DNA of 64,000 nucleotides, from positions 744,001-808,000 of the forward strand of contig JAQSEB010000145.1 of assembly GCA_030063045.1 (NCBI GenBank), given 5' to 3'. The position numbers were made by a program, and so were the translations under genes. Of this stretch, positions 50,442 to 63,829 are shown in pieces. Each line of letters begins with the position of its first letter. Position 1 is the first letter of the stretch. The notes under the pieces are model-generated. The model saw only the letters and a list, made by a program, of their open reading frames with translations, did no database searches and was not told the origin of the DNA. This DNA comes from Pratylenchus scribneri. Taxonomy: Eukaryota > Nematoda > Chromadorea > Rhabditida > Pratylenchidae.

Positions 50442-53400
50442 TTTTCAAAATGGATTGAATTGAATGATCTCTGGACTCTGGCGCAATAATTTTGTGTTTT
50501 TCTTCAATTGATTCCTAAAAACTATTATTTTAGGCTTCATCCCTTTGAAAACAATAATTTTTTTTATTATAATTATTTTCATTTTTTATTTTAGCATAAA
50601 TTTTGAATTGTCGAATGAATTTGACATTTTTATCATTTTTTTATTTCAGATTCTGGAATGGTCTAGGAATTTTGCGCATTTGGCCAATATCACTCAGAAA
50701 TTTTTCAATCTATTTATATAACTTTTGTCATTGCGTTAAACTTATTCTTTAGTCTTAAAAAATATATATATAATTTTGAATAATTTAAGATTAAAAATTA
50801 ATTTTTTAAACAAATGCTAGCAAAATAAAAAATTATAAAAAATTTGATACAAAAATTCAATTGATCACTATTAGAAGATGATAGAAAAAAGTCTTATAAA
50901 AATAATCAAATTAGTCTATTAAGCAATTAAACGAAAAAATTTGGTTGATTCAGCCGCTTAATAGGCCACATCCTCCCCCCTCCCCGCCCTGCGAGGTCGC
51001 AAATGCCTTTTTGGGAAGGCTCTGGCCCTACGAGGGGGAGGGGGGGAAGGAACGTTTGAAACCTCACAGCATGAAGCTCTTCTTTTTTACTTTGCTCCAC
51101 TGAATCCCACATCAATGGGAGAAGACAACTCGCTTATATAGGAATAGCCCAATTCTGGGGGTAATTTTGTGTGGGAAGCAGGCAATAGGAGCAAATAAAA
51201 CTAAAAGGAAAGAGCAAATTCATCATTGTCTATCGCCCTTAACACTCGTTTCTCTACTATTCCCCTTTGTGTGGATGGAAGGAAAAAAAAATGAAAATGG
51301 GGAAATGTCCTCTTCCTCTGCTGCTGGATTGCTTACGCATTACGCTTAACAAAAAAATTGGTTAATAGAATTATCCTTTGAATAACCGTATTTTATCGGA
51401 TTAAACCTTTTTAGTAGAGTAATTTGGGTAACAAAATGATTCGATCTAATATAATTGGCCAACATAATGTTATGGCTAAAAAAAGAAAACAGTCTTTTGG
51501 CCTATTTTACTGCTATTTTGGTCGTAATTTCTTTCCTAATTTTAAATCAAATCCATTAATTTTTTATCATTTTATCCAAATCAAGGCCATTATAAAATGG
51601 TAATAAATATAAATTTATTATTTATTCACTTGAAAAATTGATTGGTTTTTCGTTTTGCTCCGTCATGGAATGTGAGCGAACGGCAGGCAAACAATTGTAT
51701 TTATATCGGAAAAATGTAAATCCATTATAATAATGGAATTGATGACCTGTGTATGGGGAGGAACGCATTTTTTTAGGGAACAACATGTTTTTAATCCACA
51801 GCATCATAAAAATATATTTATTTTTTGGGTGTCCGCCCTATTTTCGTGTGAATGGATGAGAATTCGATTGAATTGCAGGATTTGTGTATGAATTGAATGA
51901 AAGGACAAATGAATTGAATAGTTTTGTTTACAATTACAAGAAGTTATTTTTGTAAAAAAATTTTTAAACCGAGACGGAAAGCATCGTGTTAATGGCTATC
52001 ACCTTTTTTGTGCAAACATTTTCTCGCCTTCATTTTTTCATTTTTTATATTTTTTTTTATTAATTTCTTTGCCATTTTTGAACTAAGAAAAATTTCTTTT
52101 GATATTTCTTTGCGCAAATTTATTTATTATTAAAAAGATAAAAATTGAAACTTTCAATTTTTTTTTATTTTTATAAATGAGAATTTTTATTATTAAAGAA
52201 ATTTTCCTATTTTTTTAATTTTATAAAATTAATAAATAAAAAAATTTTCAAAAAAAAATCGACCAAAACACATTATCCAAAGCGGAAATGTGTGAATGAA
52301 CTTTCATTTTTCCTTAAGAAAGTTGGTTCAAAAAATATTAAAACTGCCTCTCAGAGGCTATCATTTGGAATGAACAATGACGTTGACGTCCCCATCCCCA
52401 TTCCCCAAGGGAATTAGCAATTAGGATTTAGGAAGAACATTTCCATCAATTTTGATTTGCCAACTCATTCTGACATGAAAGCCATCCCTTTCCTATCCCA
52501 TTCAAAGTTCACATTATTTTATCTCGTATTCTATGGCCATATTCCATAAAGCATAAACTCATATCTCAAAATTAGACATAGGGCAATTTTTTTATTTTTC
52601 TAATAAGGAAATTTGTATTATTTATTGTTAGTTTTCTTCTTAAATTCTTATAATTAAAAAATTATTTTCTACTAAGACGTAAATAATTGAAAAATTGGGT
52701 AGTAAAATTTATTAAAAATATAATTTTAAAATAAAATTTTAAATTAATAATGACAAAAATTTTTAAGCATATTTTTAATTTTTTTAAAAGTTCTCTTTTA
52801 TCCAAATTTATTTAAATTATATAATATTAGATATTTTAATAAATTATTGCAGAAATAATTGGACTTTGATCATCAAAAATAAATAAAAATGTTTGATATC
52901 CTATTAATAATAATAATGCTGCCTCATTTTTGGACTTTAATCATTTATAATATCTCCGAATGTGTCCAACATCTACATAATGTACATAATCCCTTTATTT
53001 TATTTTCTCCAAATTTATTCAAAAAATTTTTTAACTAACATTAATTTTTCTCATAAAATTTTAATAAACATTTAAAAAATTATTTTTTTTAAATTTTTAA
53101 TATAAACTTCATATTTTTTTAAAAATATTTTTTTAAATTTAAACATAATTTTGTCAAATTTTAATCATCCTCACATTTCCCCTTTAAAATCTTACGTCAA
53201 CGTCAATCACAAACTTCTTTCATCTTTCTTCCAACTAATTTACATGTTTGTTTACAAAATTAAACTAACTATGTAAATATTGAATTTTAAGTATCATTCA
53301 AAATTTAAACAACGTGATCCCACTTGCCTACTAAATCCACAAAATATTTGCTTAAATAAAACGACAAAGAAGTTCAGTCAGTCATAAATTAGTAATCCCT

Positions 53401-53475
53401 CATTAGGCGCAAAATTTCTTTTCAATTTTATTTGATCTTCGCCAAAAGTACACATTGACATTTTATAATAAAGAA
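50442..53475. other. Gene-poor AT-rich region
   Basis: There is no gene I can support. A GC-rich patch at about 50960-51050 (CCCCCCTCCCCGCCCTGCGA against TACGAGGGGGAGGGGGGAAG) can fold into a hairpin. The minus-strand frame at 51807-51622, with GHQFHYYNGFTFFRYKYNCL following a CACAG acceptor-like site, might be a last exon, but nothing joins to it. The rest is A/T tracts. Confidence 0.4.
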
Positions 53476-54655
53476 ATTAGAATTTAAATTAAATAAATTA
53501 ATTAGAATTTAAATTAAATAAAATAATTAGAATTTAAATTAAATAAATTAATTAGAATTTAAATTAAATAAATTTATTAGAATTTAAATTAAATAAATTA
53601 ATTAGAATTTAAATTAAATAAATTAATTAGAATTTAAATTAAATAAATTAATTAGAATTTAAATTAAATAAATTTATTAGAATTTAAATTAAATAAATTA
53701 ATTAGAATTTAAATTAAATAAATTAATTAGAATTTAAATTAAATAAATTAATTAGAATTTAAATTAAATAAATTAATTAGAATTTAAATTAAATAAATTA
53801 ATTAGAATTTAAATTAAATAAATTAATTAGAATTTAAATTAAATAAATTAATTAGAATTTAAATTAAATAAATTAATTAGAATTTAAATTAAATAAATTA
53901 ATTAGAATTTAAATTAAATAAATTAATTAGAATTTAAATTAAATAAATTAATTAGAATTTAAATTAAATAAATTAATTAGAATTTAAATTAAATAAATTA
54001 ATTAGAATTTAAATTAAATAAATTAATTAGAATTTAAATTAAATAAATTAATTAGAATTTAAATTAAATAAATTAATTAGAATTTAAATTAAATAAATTT
54101 ATTAGAATTTAAATTAAATAAATTAATTAGAATTTAAATTAAATAAATTAATTAGAATTTAAATTAAATAAATTAATTAGAATTTAAATTAAATAAATTA
54201 ATTAGAATTTAAATTAAATAAATTAATTAGAATTTAAATTAAATAAATTAATTAGAATTTAAATTAAATATATTAATTAGAATTTAAATTAAATAAATTA
54301 ATTAGAATTTAAATTAAATAAATTAATTAGAATTTAAATTAAATAAATTAATTAGAATTTAAATTAAATAAATTTATTAGAATTTAAATTAAATATATTA
54401 ATTAGAATTTAAATTAAATAAATTTATTAGAATTTAAATTAAATAAATTAATTAGAATTTAAATTAAATAAATTAATTAGAATTTAAATTAAATAAATTA
54501 ATTAGAATTTAAATTAAATAAATTAATTAGAATTTAAATTAAATAAATTTATTAGAATTTAAATTAAATAAATTAATTAGAATTTAAATTAAATAAATTA
54601 ATTAGAATTTAAATTAAATAAATTAATTAGAATTTAAATTAAATAAATTAATTAA
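53476..54655. repeat. 25-bp AT satellite, about 47 copies
   Basis: A 25-base unit, ATTAGAATTTAAATTAAATA followed by AATTA, repeats head to tail for about 1.18 kb with only a few variants (AATTA to AATTT, AAATA to ATATA). The unit contains only four non-A/T bases per four units on one strand, in effect a single G per unit. ORFs crossing it are artefacts. Confidence 0.97.
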
Positions 54656-56388
54656 AAATTTAATTTCACATAAAAATGAAATTATAAAACGATGAATTTT
54701 ATTAGAAATTAGGAATTTAAGAAAAAAAAATGAAAAAATTTTATTGCCCACAATTTTATGGAAATTTTGTGCACATAAAAAACGAACACCTATTAAAATT
54801 AATATGACACCAAAACTGGCCTGATTTCCCCTAAAATTTAGTATCAATAAAAACGGCATGCTTGTTTGCGGTCATAAAATTTTCATTCAAATAATTCGCC
54901 GATTGGCCTAATTGTATGCATTTTTATGGATATTTCGGAATAAAAGTTTATAATGGGAATTCCTTCTATTAAATTTCACCAAAATTTTTGATCATTTTAT
55001 TTGTTTTTTCTTCCAATTTAATTGAGGCACATTCTCATTAATTTAATTATTAATTCATTTATTAGATCATTTTACACAGAATTTATGGTAATTATTTTTA
55101 CTTATTACTTGAGAAAAATTTTCTGTGAAAAAAATTTTCAAAAAATTTTTGACCATATTTAAATTAAATTAAATTTTTAATGGAAAATAAAAAAAGAAAA
55201 ATAAAGAAATTAATTGATTCAATTTAAAATTAAAACAAAATGATCCACCCTATTATTTTCAATTTCAATCCAATCAATTTGCCCCAGCCAATTTTAATTC
55301 CTTTCGACAATTTGGCGAACACTTTTGTTGTTCCATTAAAATGAACGAGAATTCCCCTCTCAGCTGCCCAATCTGCCTTCACAATTTCGCGCCCATGGGA
55401 TTATTTTGTTATCCCCCGTTCTTCACATTTCCAAAAATTTTTGTCCTCATCAGCAAATAAAAGTGAAATTGACTATCTCAAAAAGTTTACAATCACAAAT
55501 AAACCATTTAAAAAGTTACCCAATTTTCTTCAGAATTAAATTTTAAAATCGAAAATTTATAAATCAATTATTTTTTTTATTTTATTTTGGTCAAAACTTA
55601 GAATAAATTTTTCAATTAATTTCCCTATTTTTATTTTTTAATTAATTTTTACAATATTCGCGTTTTTTCCACATTTTATTTTTGAAGATGGAATTTTTTT
55701 ATAGTTTTTTAATAATTTAAATTATAAAAATTTATTTTAAATTCCATTTATGCTGGCAAATATTTTTATTTTATTTCCTTCATTTTTATAAAGAAATAAA
55801 AAGATCGCCGAAATTCCATTATTTCGCGAAGACAATTAAACATTTATCAAAGATTGAATCCTGAACTTCACTCCAAAATAAATATTTGTCAAAATAACTA
55901 TTCAATACATAATTTCCGCTTGATTAGGATGCATTAAACAAACAACACTGATTTTTGCAAAATAGACAATTTTTCTAAATGGGTGTATGTATGTTTGGCG
56001 GAATATTCGTAAAATTTGAGAATCTGGAATAAATAGAATATGGAAAAGAATGTGAATTCATTTTGGGATATGATTTTTAGGTAAATCCATTTTTTATGAT
56101 TATGAGATAAAAAAATTTTCTAAAATTTTTCCATTTTTAACACCAATTAATGGTCCTCCAATTCAGATAGATCAAAAATAACTTCTGCCTTAAGAGGCCT
56201 TAACATTGTTCAAAAAAATATTATTGCTTTTAAATAAAGTGATAATATTTCAATTGAATGAGTTTTTAATTAAATAAAATTTTATAATATTTTTTATAAA
56301 TTTAAATAATTTTAAAAATATTTGCTTATTTTTAAACCATGTCATTTTTTTAAAAATAAAATATAATCATTTAAATTCCATGAGAAAT
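54656..56388. other. AT-rich region with a possible gene fragment
   Basis: On the minus strand about 55400-55270 a frame reads SHGREIVKADWAAERGILVH and then FNGTTKVFAKLSKGIKIGWG, which looks coding, but it is preceded by a stop with no acceptor between. It may be a decayed exon, perhaps once part of the gene just upstream at 56.4-56.8 kb. The remainder is A/T tracts. Confidence 0.35.
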
Positions 56389-56796
56389 TTAAAAAGATAA
56401 GAAAAATAACAGCCGTCCCAAAATGTGACATTTTCGATTTTCCTTAAGCGGAACAATATGATGGAAAATGATGTTTGATGAAATTTTTGCTAACGTAGTT
56501 TTTCCTTCCGCACTCCACTCCCATAAAATAATTTTTCTGGAAATGGGCCCCAGTTTTTCCACAAAATAAATTAATTCAATCGAGTTCCTCAATCTAAAAA
56601 ATTAGATAATTAATTTTTATGATCAATGAGGAAAATAAATTTCAGTCTTTAGTCCATTTTAATTGATTTTCCAAATTATCAAAAAATTACATTAAAAAAC
56701 AAATCAGCAGAACATAATTTTGTACATTTCCTGGCTTTTGAGTCCATCGACATTTTTATTATTCTGGTTTTTATTGTTTGTTAATGATGGCTCCAT
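56389..56796 (-). CDS. Small two-exon ORF, 91 aa, unknown
   Basis: Exon 1 (56796-56726) encodes MEPSLTNNKNQNNKNVDGLK and ends in phase 2 at a GTACAA donor. A TTTTTTAG acceptor leads to exon 2 (56593-56389). The exon 2 translation (SIELIYFVEKLGPISRKIIL, WEWSAEGKTTLAKISS) has good coding character and a stop after LFFLSF. The last dozen residues are less convincing, so exon 2 may instead be spliced onward. There is no signal peptide and no recognised domain. Confidence is moderate for the exons and low for the full gene model. Confidence 0.4.
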
Positions 56797-57329
56797 TTTT
56801 TAGGAAAGAAATACATAAAATTATTAAATTTTTATATTATTTTTTAAATTAGTATTTTTAAATTTTATTTAAATTTTTTAAAAATAATCAATTTCTTTAT
56901 TTTTTTTTTAAAATTATAATTTATAAATTTTACATTTTTTTTATATTTTTTAAAAAGTTCAAAATTATTTCTAAATAATAATAAATAATTTTAAAAATTT
57001 TTTAAAAATTTAATTTTTTATATTATTTTAGAAATGAATGTTCAATGTTTCCAATCAAACACAAAAATAACCGAATATTTTTAATAAATTTCCGTGTGAT
57101 AATCCGCTTAAAACAATGGGCAAAAACAAACAAATATTATTGTTGTTAATCATAGAATGAGCACAGAATAGCACATTTAACTCTCCCGTCAAAAATTGCA
57201 ATAAAAGTCATGACTCAAAAATCAAGAAAAATATTAACAAAATTATTTAAAATAATTCAAATATTTAAGCTTAATTTAATTACCTCAAAATTCAAAAAAT
57301 TTTATTTATTTTTTTTGAAAATTATAAAA

Positions 57330-60300
57330 ATGAGCCAAAGTAGTTGTGGGGCAATTTTGTCCTCTCCATCCTTCTCCCAAAAAGGCAGTCATCATCACAA
57401 TTCATATTCAAATTATTACAAAAGGCATAATGAGGCAAAAACGCCGGCATGGTTGGAGAAACAAGTAAAAATAAAATTTTAAAAAATTTAAAAAATATTT
57501 GCCAGCATAAATTTAAAAAATAAAATACAAATTTCTAAATAAATAAAAAATTCCATCTTCAAAAAACCATTTCTTCTCCCTTTTTCAATAACTTAATTTA
57601 AATATTTAATTAAGAGATATAGGCATCATTTACTTTGGCGTGCCAGAATGGTGGCGATGAATACAGTTTCCATGGGAGGGACCGTAACCCATCCAAGGCA
57701 TTCTCCCCGGCTTGGTTCATTCATTTATTTGGTAAATTTTTAAAATTAATTTAAATAAATATTTAATAATTCACGAATTCACTATTTTTTTGTTAATTTA
57801 AAAAAGGCCAAATTAAAAATAATAATTTTAAAGAAATGTAATTTTACAATATTTTAAAATTTTAATTTTAATTGGTTGCATGAAAAAATTGTTTTTTTAA
57901 ATAAAAAAAAATTTTAAAAATTCAATGAAATTTTTTTATTTAATATGAGTAAATAATAAAAATTTTGAAAATAATTATTTTTAATTTAGTTGGCTGGGAT
58001 GGCTGTCATTGGTGGCTTTCTATTTGGATATGATACAGGCAAAATCTTTAGAATCTTAATTATGAAAAAATTTGAAATTTATTTAAAATTAGAATAAAAT
58101 TAATTAAAATTAATTATAATTAATTAAAATTTAATTAAAATTTGAAAAAAAATTAATAAAAAATAATATAATTAATATTTTATATGATTTTTTAAGGAAT
58201 TGTCTCATCCGCAATGCTTTACGTTGTGAAGGATGAACAATTAAAACCGATTAACACTTTTTGGCATGAAATTATTGGTAAAATTAAATTAATCATACCA
58301 AACATATTTATTTTATTTCCAGTCTCAATTACGCCTGGAATGGCCGGAATTGGTGCACTTTTTGCGGGGAAAGCATCCGACAAATATGGGAGGCGAAAAG
58401 TTGGTCAATAACAATTAAATTAAAAAATAAAATATCTTGTAGATGATAATTTTGTCAACAATAATTTTCACGGTTGGAGCATTGATTTGCGCAATTGGAC
58501 TCAGCAAATGGATTCTTCTAATCGGGAGAATTTTGCTCGGCATTGCAATTGGTAACAATTAAAAGATTTAAATTATTTATTTTTTTTATTAAATAAAATC
58601 AAATAAAATAAATTCTTAAAAAATTTTATTTAAATAATTTTAAATATGATTAAAATTAGATAAATTAGATTAAACATTTTCAATAATTTTTCAGGATTTG
58701 CCTCAATGATTGTGCCAATTTATGTTGGCGAATCGTCGCCTGCGCATATTCGAGGTCGTTTGGTTACCGGATTTCAGGTGAATTAAAATGAAAAAATAAA
58801 TACAATAATAAAATGCTTTCCAAGTTGATGATTTGTTTTGGCCTTGTGGCTGCAAATATTATTGCCGGTGGCTTCTCCTACATTGATGCAAGAAAAGTTG
58901 GATGGAGGTGGGAAATAATCAAAAAATTAATTGAATTAATTTTGGATTTTTCAATTATTTTTTATTTAAAAATATAAAAATTGTAACCTTCAAAAAGGAA
59001 TTAAATTTTTCTATCGAATTTTTTTCATCAATTTTTGTAACATTTTTACTATAATCTTCCAGCCAATTTACCAAATTATTTCATTATTTTTAAAAGCGAT
59101 TCATTCCACTAATTTTTATGAATTTATTTTATTTAAATTAGGCCAATTTTCCCTAGAATTTAATCAGTAAAAATAATTAGATATATACCAATTATCAAAC
59201 CATAAATAAATTAATTCAATATATTTATTAATATTTTAATAAACATTTTTTTCCAAATCTTGAAGAAATATTGTACTATATAAAATTTAAAAATTATCCT
59301 TTTCCCATTACTCACAGACTGATGTTCGGTTTTGCGGCCATTCCTTCAATCGTTCAATTCATTGGGTTCCTTTTCTTGCCCGAAAGCCCGAGATGGCTTT
59401 ATCAGAATGGGACGAAAAAGGAATGCGAAGAGGTGTTGGCCAAAATTTACAATGGAGACAAGGAATGGATTGCATATGGTCAGAATGGGATTACATTAAA
59501 ATAATTGCCAAAATTTGCGAATTTTAGAATTGGAGGAAATTCACATGGCCCATGAGCAACAAAAACAGGATGACACAATTTATGGTGGGAAATACTAATT
59601 TAATTATTTTAAATAATATTTAAAAAGGTGATGGGAATGTGATTATTCGAATTTTGACGAATCCTTCGGTGCGAAAAGCACTCATCATTGGCTCATTACT
59701 TCAAGCATTCCAACAAATGTCCGGCATCAACACAATCATGTCTGAATTTAAAATCTAAAATAAATATAAATTATTTAAATAGTAAATAAATTTAGAAATG
59801 AATTATAAATTAAGCTGATTTAAAGAAGTAATGTTTAATTTGGCGAACAAATACCCTTTGAATGAAACAGGGACCAAAGTAAAACAAATAGAAAAACTAA
59901 ATTTTGGCCTATTTTACTATTTTTGTTGACCATAATTTTGTCAATTTCCAATCAAATTTATTAATTTTTTAAATTTTAATTCATCTCAATAAAGGCTAAA
60001 ATAACAAATTTGCAAGTTTTAAAGTTATATCATTGTCTGTGTAGACCATACTCCCATTTCTTTATTCACCTTTAATTGAACTGGGATGAAGGCAAAAATA
60101 AAGAAACCCAAATTTTGACTACTTTTCAGCATTTAACTTTTTGCTAATTTCAAAAAGAAAATTCACTAATTCTTTTTCTAAATAATTCATTCAATCCAAA
60201 TCAAGGTTAGGTATAGTTAATAAACGTGCAAAATTTAAAAATAAATTCAAAATTAATTTATTGCACAAAATTTTTGTCCGAATCAAAAATTTTATTTTGC

Positions 60301-62430
60301 CATTGAAAAATAATATGATTTAAAATATTTTTATAAAAACTAAAATTATTATCTTTCCCATTATTCAGGTATTATACGGGTGCCATAATCCGTTCGGCCG
60401 GTGTCAAAGATGAGCATACCACAATTTGGATTTCGGTTGGAACTTCGAGTGAGCTTTTTTTAAGTAATTAATTTTAATTTTTATTCAATTTTAATTTATT
60501 TTAGGCGTCAATTTCTTTGCCACTTTCATTCCTATTTATTTTGTGGAACGACTGGGACGGCGAATTCTGTTGTTGGCCAGCATTGTTGGCGTTTTAGTCT
60601 CATTGTTGTTGATGAGTGGAGGTAAAATAATAATTAAAAATAAATTTTTAAAATTAAATTAATTCTGAAATTTACCTAAAAATGAAAATAAATTAAAAAA
60701 TTAATTAAATTAATTCCTCAATTGTTAACTGGAAATGAAAATAAATTAAAAATAACAAAAATATATTTTAAAAATAAATTAAAAATTTAAATAAAATAAA
60801 AATTTTCAAAAATAACTATTCCCTCTGCTGAATGAGAAATTAATTTTTAAAAATATTTAAAAAAATTTTTTAGATAATTAATTCCCAATTTATTATTCAC
60901 TTGCGATGAAAATAAATTTTAAAAAAATTTTTAAAATAATTAATTCCTTAATTAATTCCCTTTTTAGCATTCTTTTTGATCAACAGAGACTCGGCTTTGT
61001 CAGAAACAAATTTTGCCAATTTTTCTGCAAATTTAAATATCGATTCGAGTGCCGCCAATTTCCAAAGATGCATTCAACTTAGGTATTAATTTAATTATAA
61101 ATTATGAATAATTTCACTCTTAAAGCAATTGCGATTTTTGCACCACCGACGAAAGTTGCGGATTCTGTGCCGAAGTTTCAGTGGATGGACAAAGCAAAAA
61201 TGGCTACTGTTTGCCAAAAGTGAGGAATTATTTTAATAAATATTTTTTTAAAAATATTAAGCTTAAAAAATAACTAAAAAATATTTTGGAAATTTTAAAT
61301 TTGGAAGCTCAAAATTTAGAAAAATATTTAATCAATTTTCATAAATTCGCATAAAATTATTTTATTAAAAATTATTTTTTAGGATCACCAAAATTCTGAA
61401 TTTCAATCCACAATGGGCCCATGTTCAAGTGAAAATAGCACGGATGGATGGCACAGTTTGGGAAATGCACGTTATGAATGGTGGGAAAAATTTTTAATAA
61501 AAAATTTTTGGCATTTTTAATTAATTTAATTTAATTGAAATATTTTTACTTAAATAATTAATTTTAGGGGCGACGTGATGTGCCGAACCAGTTTCACAGT
61601 TTTGCCAATCCTCATTATGGTCCTATTTTTATGCGCATTTGCCTCCGGCTATGCCCCATTGCCTTGGGTGCTCAATGCTGAATTCTATCCACTTTGGGGT
61701 AAAAAATATTTTATTAAAAATTATTTTTGAATTTTTTATTATTAATTTTTCAATTTTTTCCAATAAAATTTTACCAAAATTAAGCATAAAAAAGTTTGAA
61801 TTAATTAAAACAATTTTTATTAATTTTATTTAATATTATTAACCAATTATTATTTAAAATTTAATATTATTTATTTTTTTAAAGAATTATTTAATAAATA
61901 AAAATAAAAATTTTAGCCCGTGGTACTTGTGTCTCCTTTACCACATTTTGTAATTGGGCATTCAATTTGTTGGTCTCATTGACTTTCTTGTCACTCAATC
62001 AAGAAGCTACCAAATTTGGTAAATAAAAATAATTAAAAATTAAATAAAATAAAATTAATTAAAAATATATTGTAGGTGCTTTCCTCATTTATGCCGCCAT
62101 AACGGCCGTAGCGCTCGTCCTATTCTATTTTGTCGTTCCCGAAACCAAAGGACTCAATCTTGATGAGGTAATAATTATAATTAATAATAATTATAAAATT
62201 ATTTTTTAAATAAATTAATAAAATAAAAAGTTAAATAATTTTGTAATAAATTTAAAAAAAAAAATAAAAAATTATTTTTTTATAATTTACAAAATAATTA
62301 AAAATATTTTATTAATTTAATTAAGGTTCAATTGCTGTTCATGACAAAGAGAGAAAGGCAAAGGGCAGTTTCCACGTTGAAGCATCGGCCCCAAATGAAT
62401 CCAATGACGGAATTGTCAATTCAAAAATAA
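57330..62430 (+). CDS. H+/myo-inositol cotransporter, HMIT/SLC2A13-like sugar transporter
   Basis: Twenty exons join in frame to 665 residues: 57330-57464, 57615-57731, 57990-58038, 58197-58277, 58323-58399, 58443-58551, 58695-58777, 58825-58907, 59318-59478, 59528-59584, 59628-59739, 60369-60448, 60505-60621, 60968-61082, 61126-61219, 61383-61480, 61568-61698, 61917-62018, 62076-62167 and 62326-62430. Signatures of the major-facilitator sugar family appear in order: [10 protein letters not shown] (about 93), DKYGRRK (147), [12 protein letters not shown] (about 200), LPESPRWLY (about 266), [14 protein letters not shown] (346), [21 protein letters not shown] and [12 protein letters not shown] (620). 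A large cysteine-rich loop between helices 9 and 10 (about 421-535, with CIQLSNCDFC, ESCGFC and GYCLPK) is diagnostic of HMIT rather than GLUT. It should import inositol or a related sugar with protons at the plasma membrane. Intron 3 uses a GC donor. Confidence 0.9.
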
Positions 62431-63353
62431 ATGGAAAAATTAAAATGCATTTTATTTGAATTTTATTGAATTTTCTAAATGCTATTTACATTGCGTGTGA
62501 TATTTACAAATTTTATTTTTAATATTTTTTACTCATATTTATCAATAAAATACTAAATATATTAAAAAAAAAATTAAAAATAATTTTATAAAGCATTTTA
62601 AGGGGAGGTTCCGGAATTCCTCCCCGTTCCAAAAATTTATTTTTACTCCCGTATATTTTTTGAACAACTGTTCCTCTTCTCTCTTCTCTAACAAAATATA
62701 AATTTCCTCTTCTCTTTTTAGAACTCTGTGTAAAAAAATTGAATGGGAAGCACGTAGAGAATGTGCTGAGAGGCAATGACACTGGCTCTTCACATCATAC
62801 TCTCTCTCCACTTTTCCTCCTTCTATTCTCTTTGTTTTTAAAAGGGTCGATTTTAAAAGGCCTAAAAACAACGAAGAAAATTATTTAGAATTACTCTAAA
62901 TTTTTAAGACTAAACTTGGGAAATAATTAAATGTATGAAAGAATTTTTACACGAAATTATATAAAAAACTTCCTAGTATAAATCCAATGAGATTATTCAT
63001 TATTATCTTATGTATTCTCTATTTGTTATTAGCAAAATTTTTCAAGATCGTATTCCGCAATAATTAAGTTAAGAAAGAAGTTAGAAGTTGGACTTATTAC
63101 ATAAGGTTTATGGTTATTGACAACTTTTTTTGGCTTCAAAAATTTTGATTTTCTTACACGAAAATCTTCAATAAAACTTCCAGCCGCATGACTGGCAAAA
63201 TTTAAAATTTTAAACGAAATAAATCCAAATGAGATTTATCTTCTTTATTTTATTCGCTTTAATTCAAATTTTTTGCTTTCAAAATTATTGATTTAATATC
63301 AAATTAATTTGTCATATTCATCATTTTCGCATTTCCATTTTCTCATTGTTCAT
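62431..63353. other. Intergenic region downstream of the transporter
   Basis: AT-rich. It contains the convergent 3' ends of the transporter (+) and the basic-protein gene (-). The minus-strand frames at 62519-62871 have no splice support and are probably chance. Confidence 0.4.
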
Positions 63354-63817
63354 TTAAACTTTCTTCACTGCCTTTCGTTGCATTTGCATTCGCATTGGCT
63401 GCTGTTGATGCGGTTGGGCACCGGTCATTCCCCGATGGGGCATTGCCATTGCGGCACGGGCTTTCACCGCCGCCTTGGCCTTCACTGCGGCGCGGGCTCT
63501 CACTGCCGTCGCGCGGACTTTCTTCACCGCTGCCGCCTTTTTCACGGCTCGGCTCATGTAAGAGCCTCCAGCTTTGCCACCAGCACCGCCGCCAGCCGCT
63601 GCTCCAGCGCCTCCAACACCAGCGTTATATGAGCCACCTCCGGCACTAGCTCCAGCGCCACCGCCTGCAGCTGCGCCGCCACCGCTTGCTCGAGGTGGGC
63701 AAGGACAGCTAGAAATGATTGGATTGAGTTTTATGATTATATATTTTGGAGCAGATTTTGATTTCGGTATCTTCTGACTAACTTACAGCTTAGAAGATTC
63801 GTTATGGTCAGTTTTGT
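63354..63817 (-). CDS. Gly/Ala-rich then Lys/Ala/Arg-rich basic protein, 3' exons
   Basis: Two exons are visible: 63817-63787 and 63708-63354. They join in phase 2 (GTAAGT donor, TTTCTAG acceptor) and end in a TAA. The protein reads DKTDHNESSK, then CPCPPRASGG and a long Gly/Ala-rich stretch with two SY-containing repeats (GGGSYNAGVGG, GGKAGGSYMSRA), then SRAVKKAAAVKKVRATAVRA and more Ala/Lys/Arg repeats, a Gln/Met-rich patch and RKAVKKV. The Ala/Lys pattern resembles histone H1 tails or nematode sperm-specific basic nuclear proteins. The N-terminal exon is not found; it may lie beyond the window edge. The exon is far GC-richer than its surroundings. A DNA-packaging role is inferred from composition only. 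Confidence 0.5.
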
Positions 63818-63829
63818 CTAGAAAATTTC

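Noticed and set aside
62519..62871. Minus-strand ORFs of 87 and 109 codons
   Set aside because: No recognised motif, no splice continuity, AT-rich end; most likely 3' flank of convergent genes.
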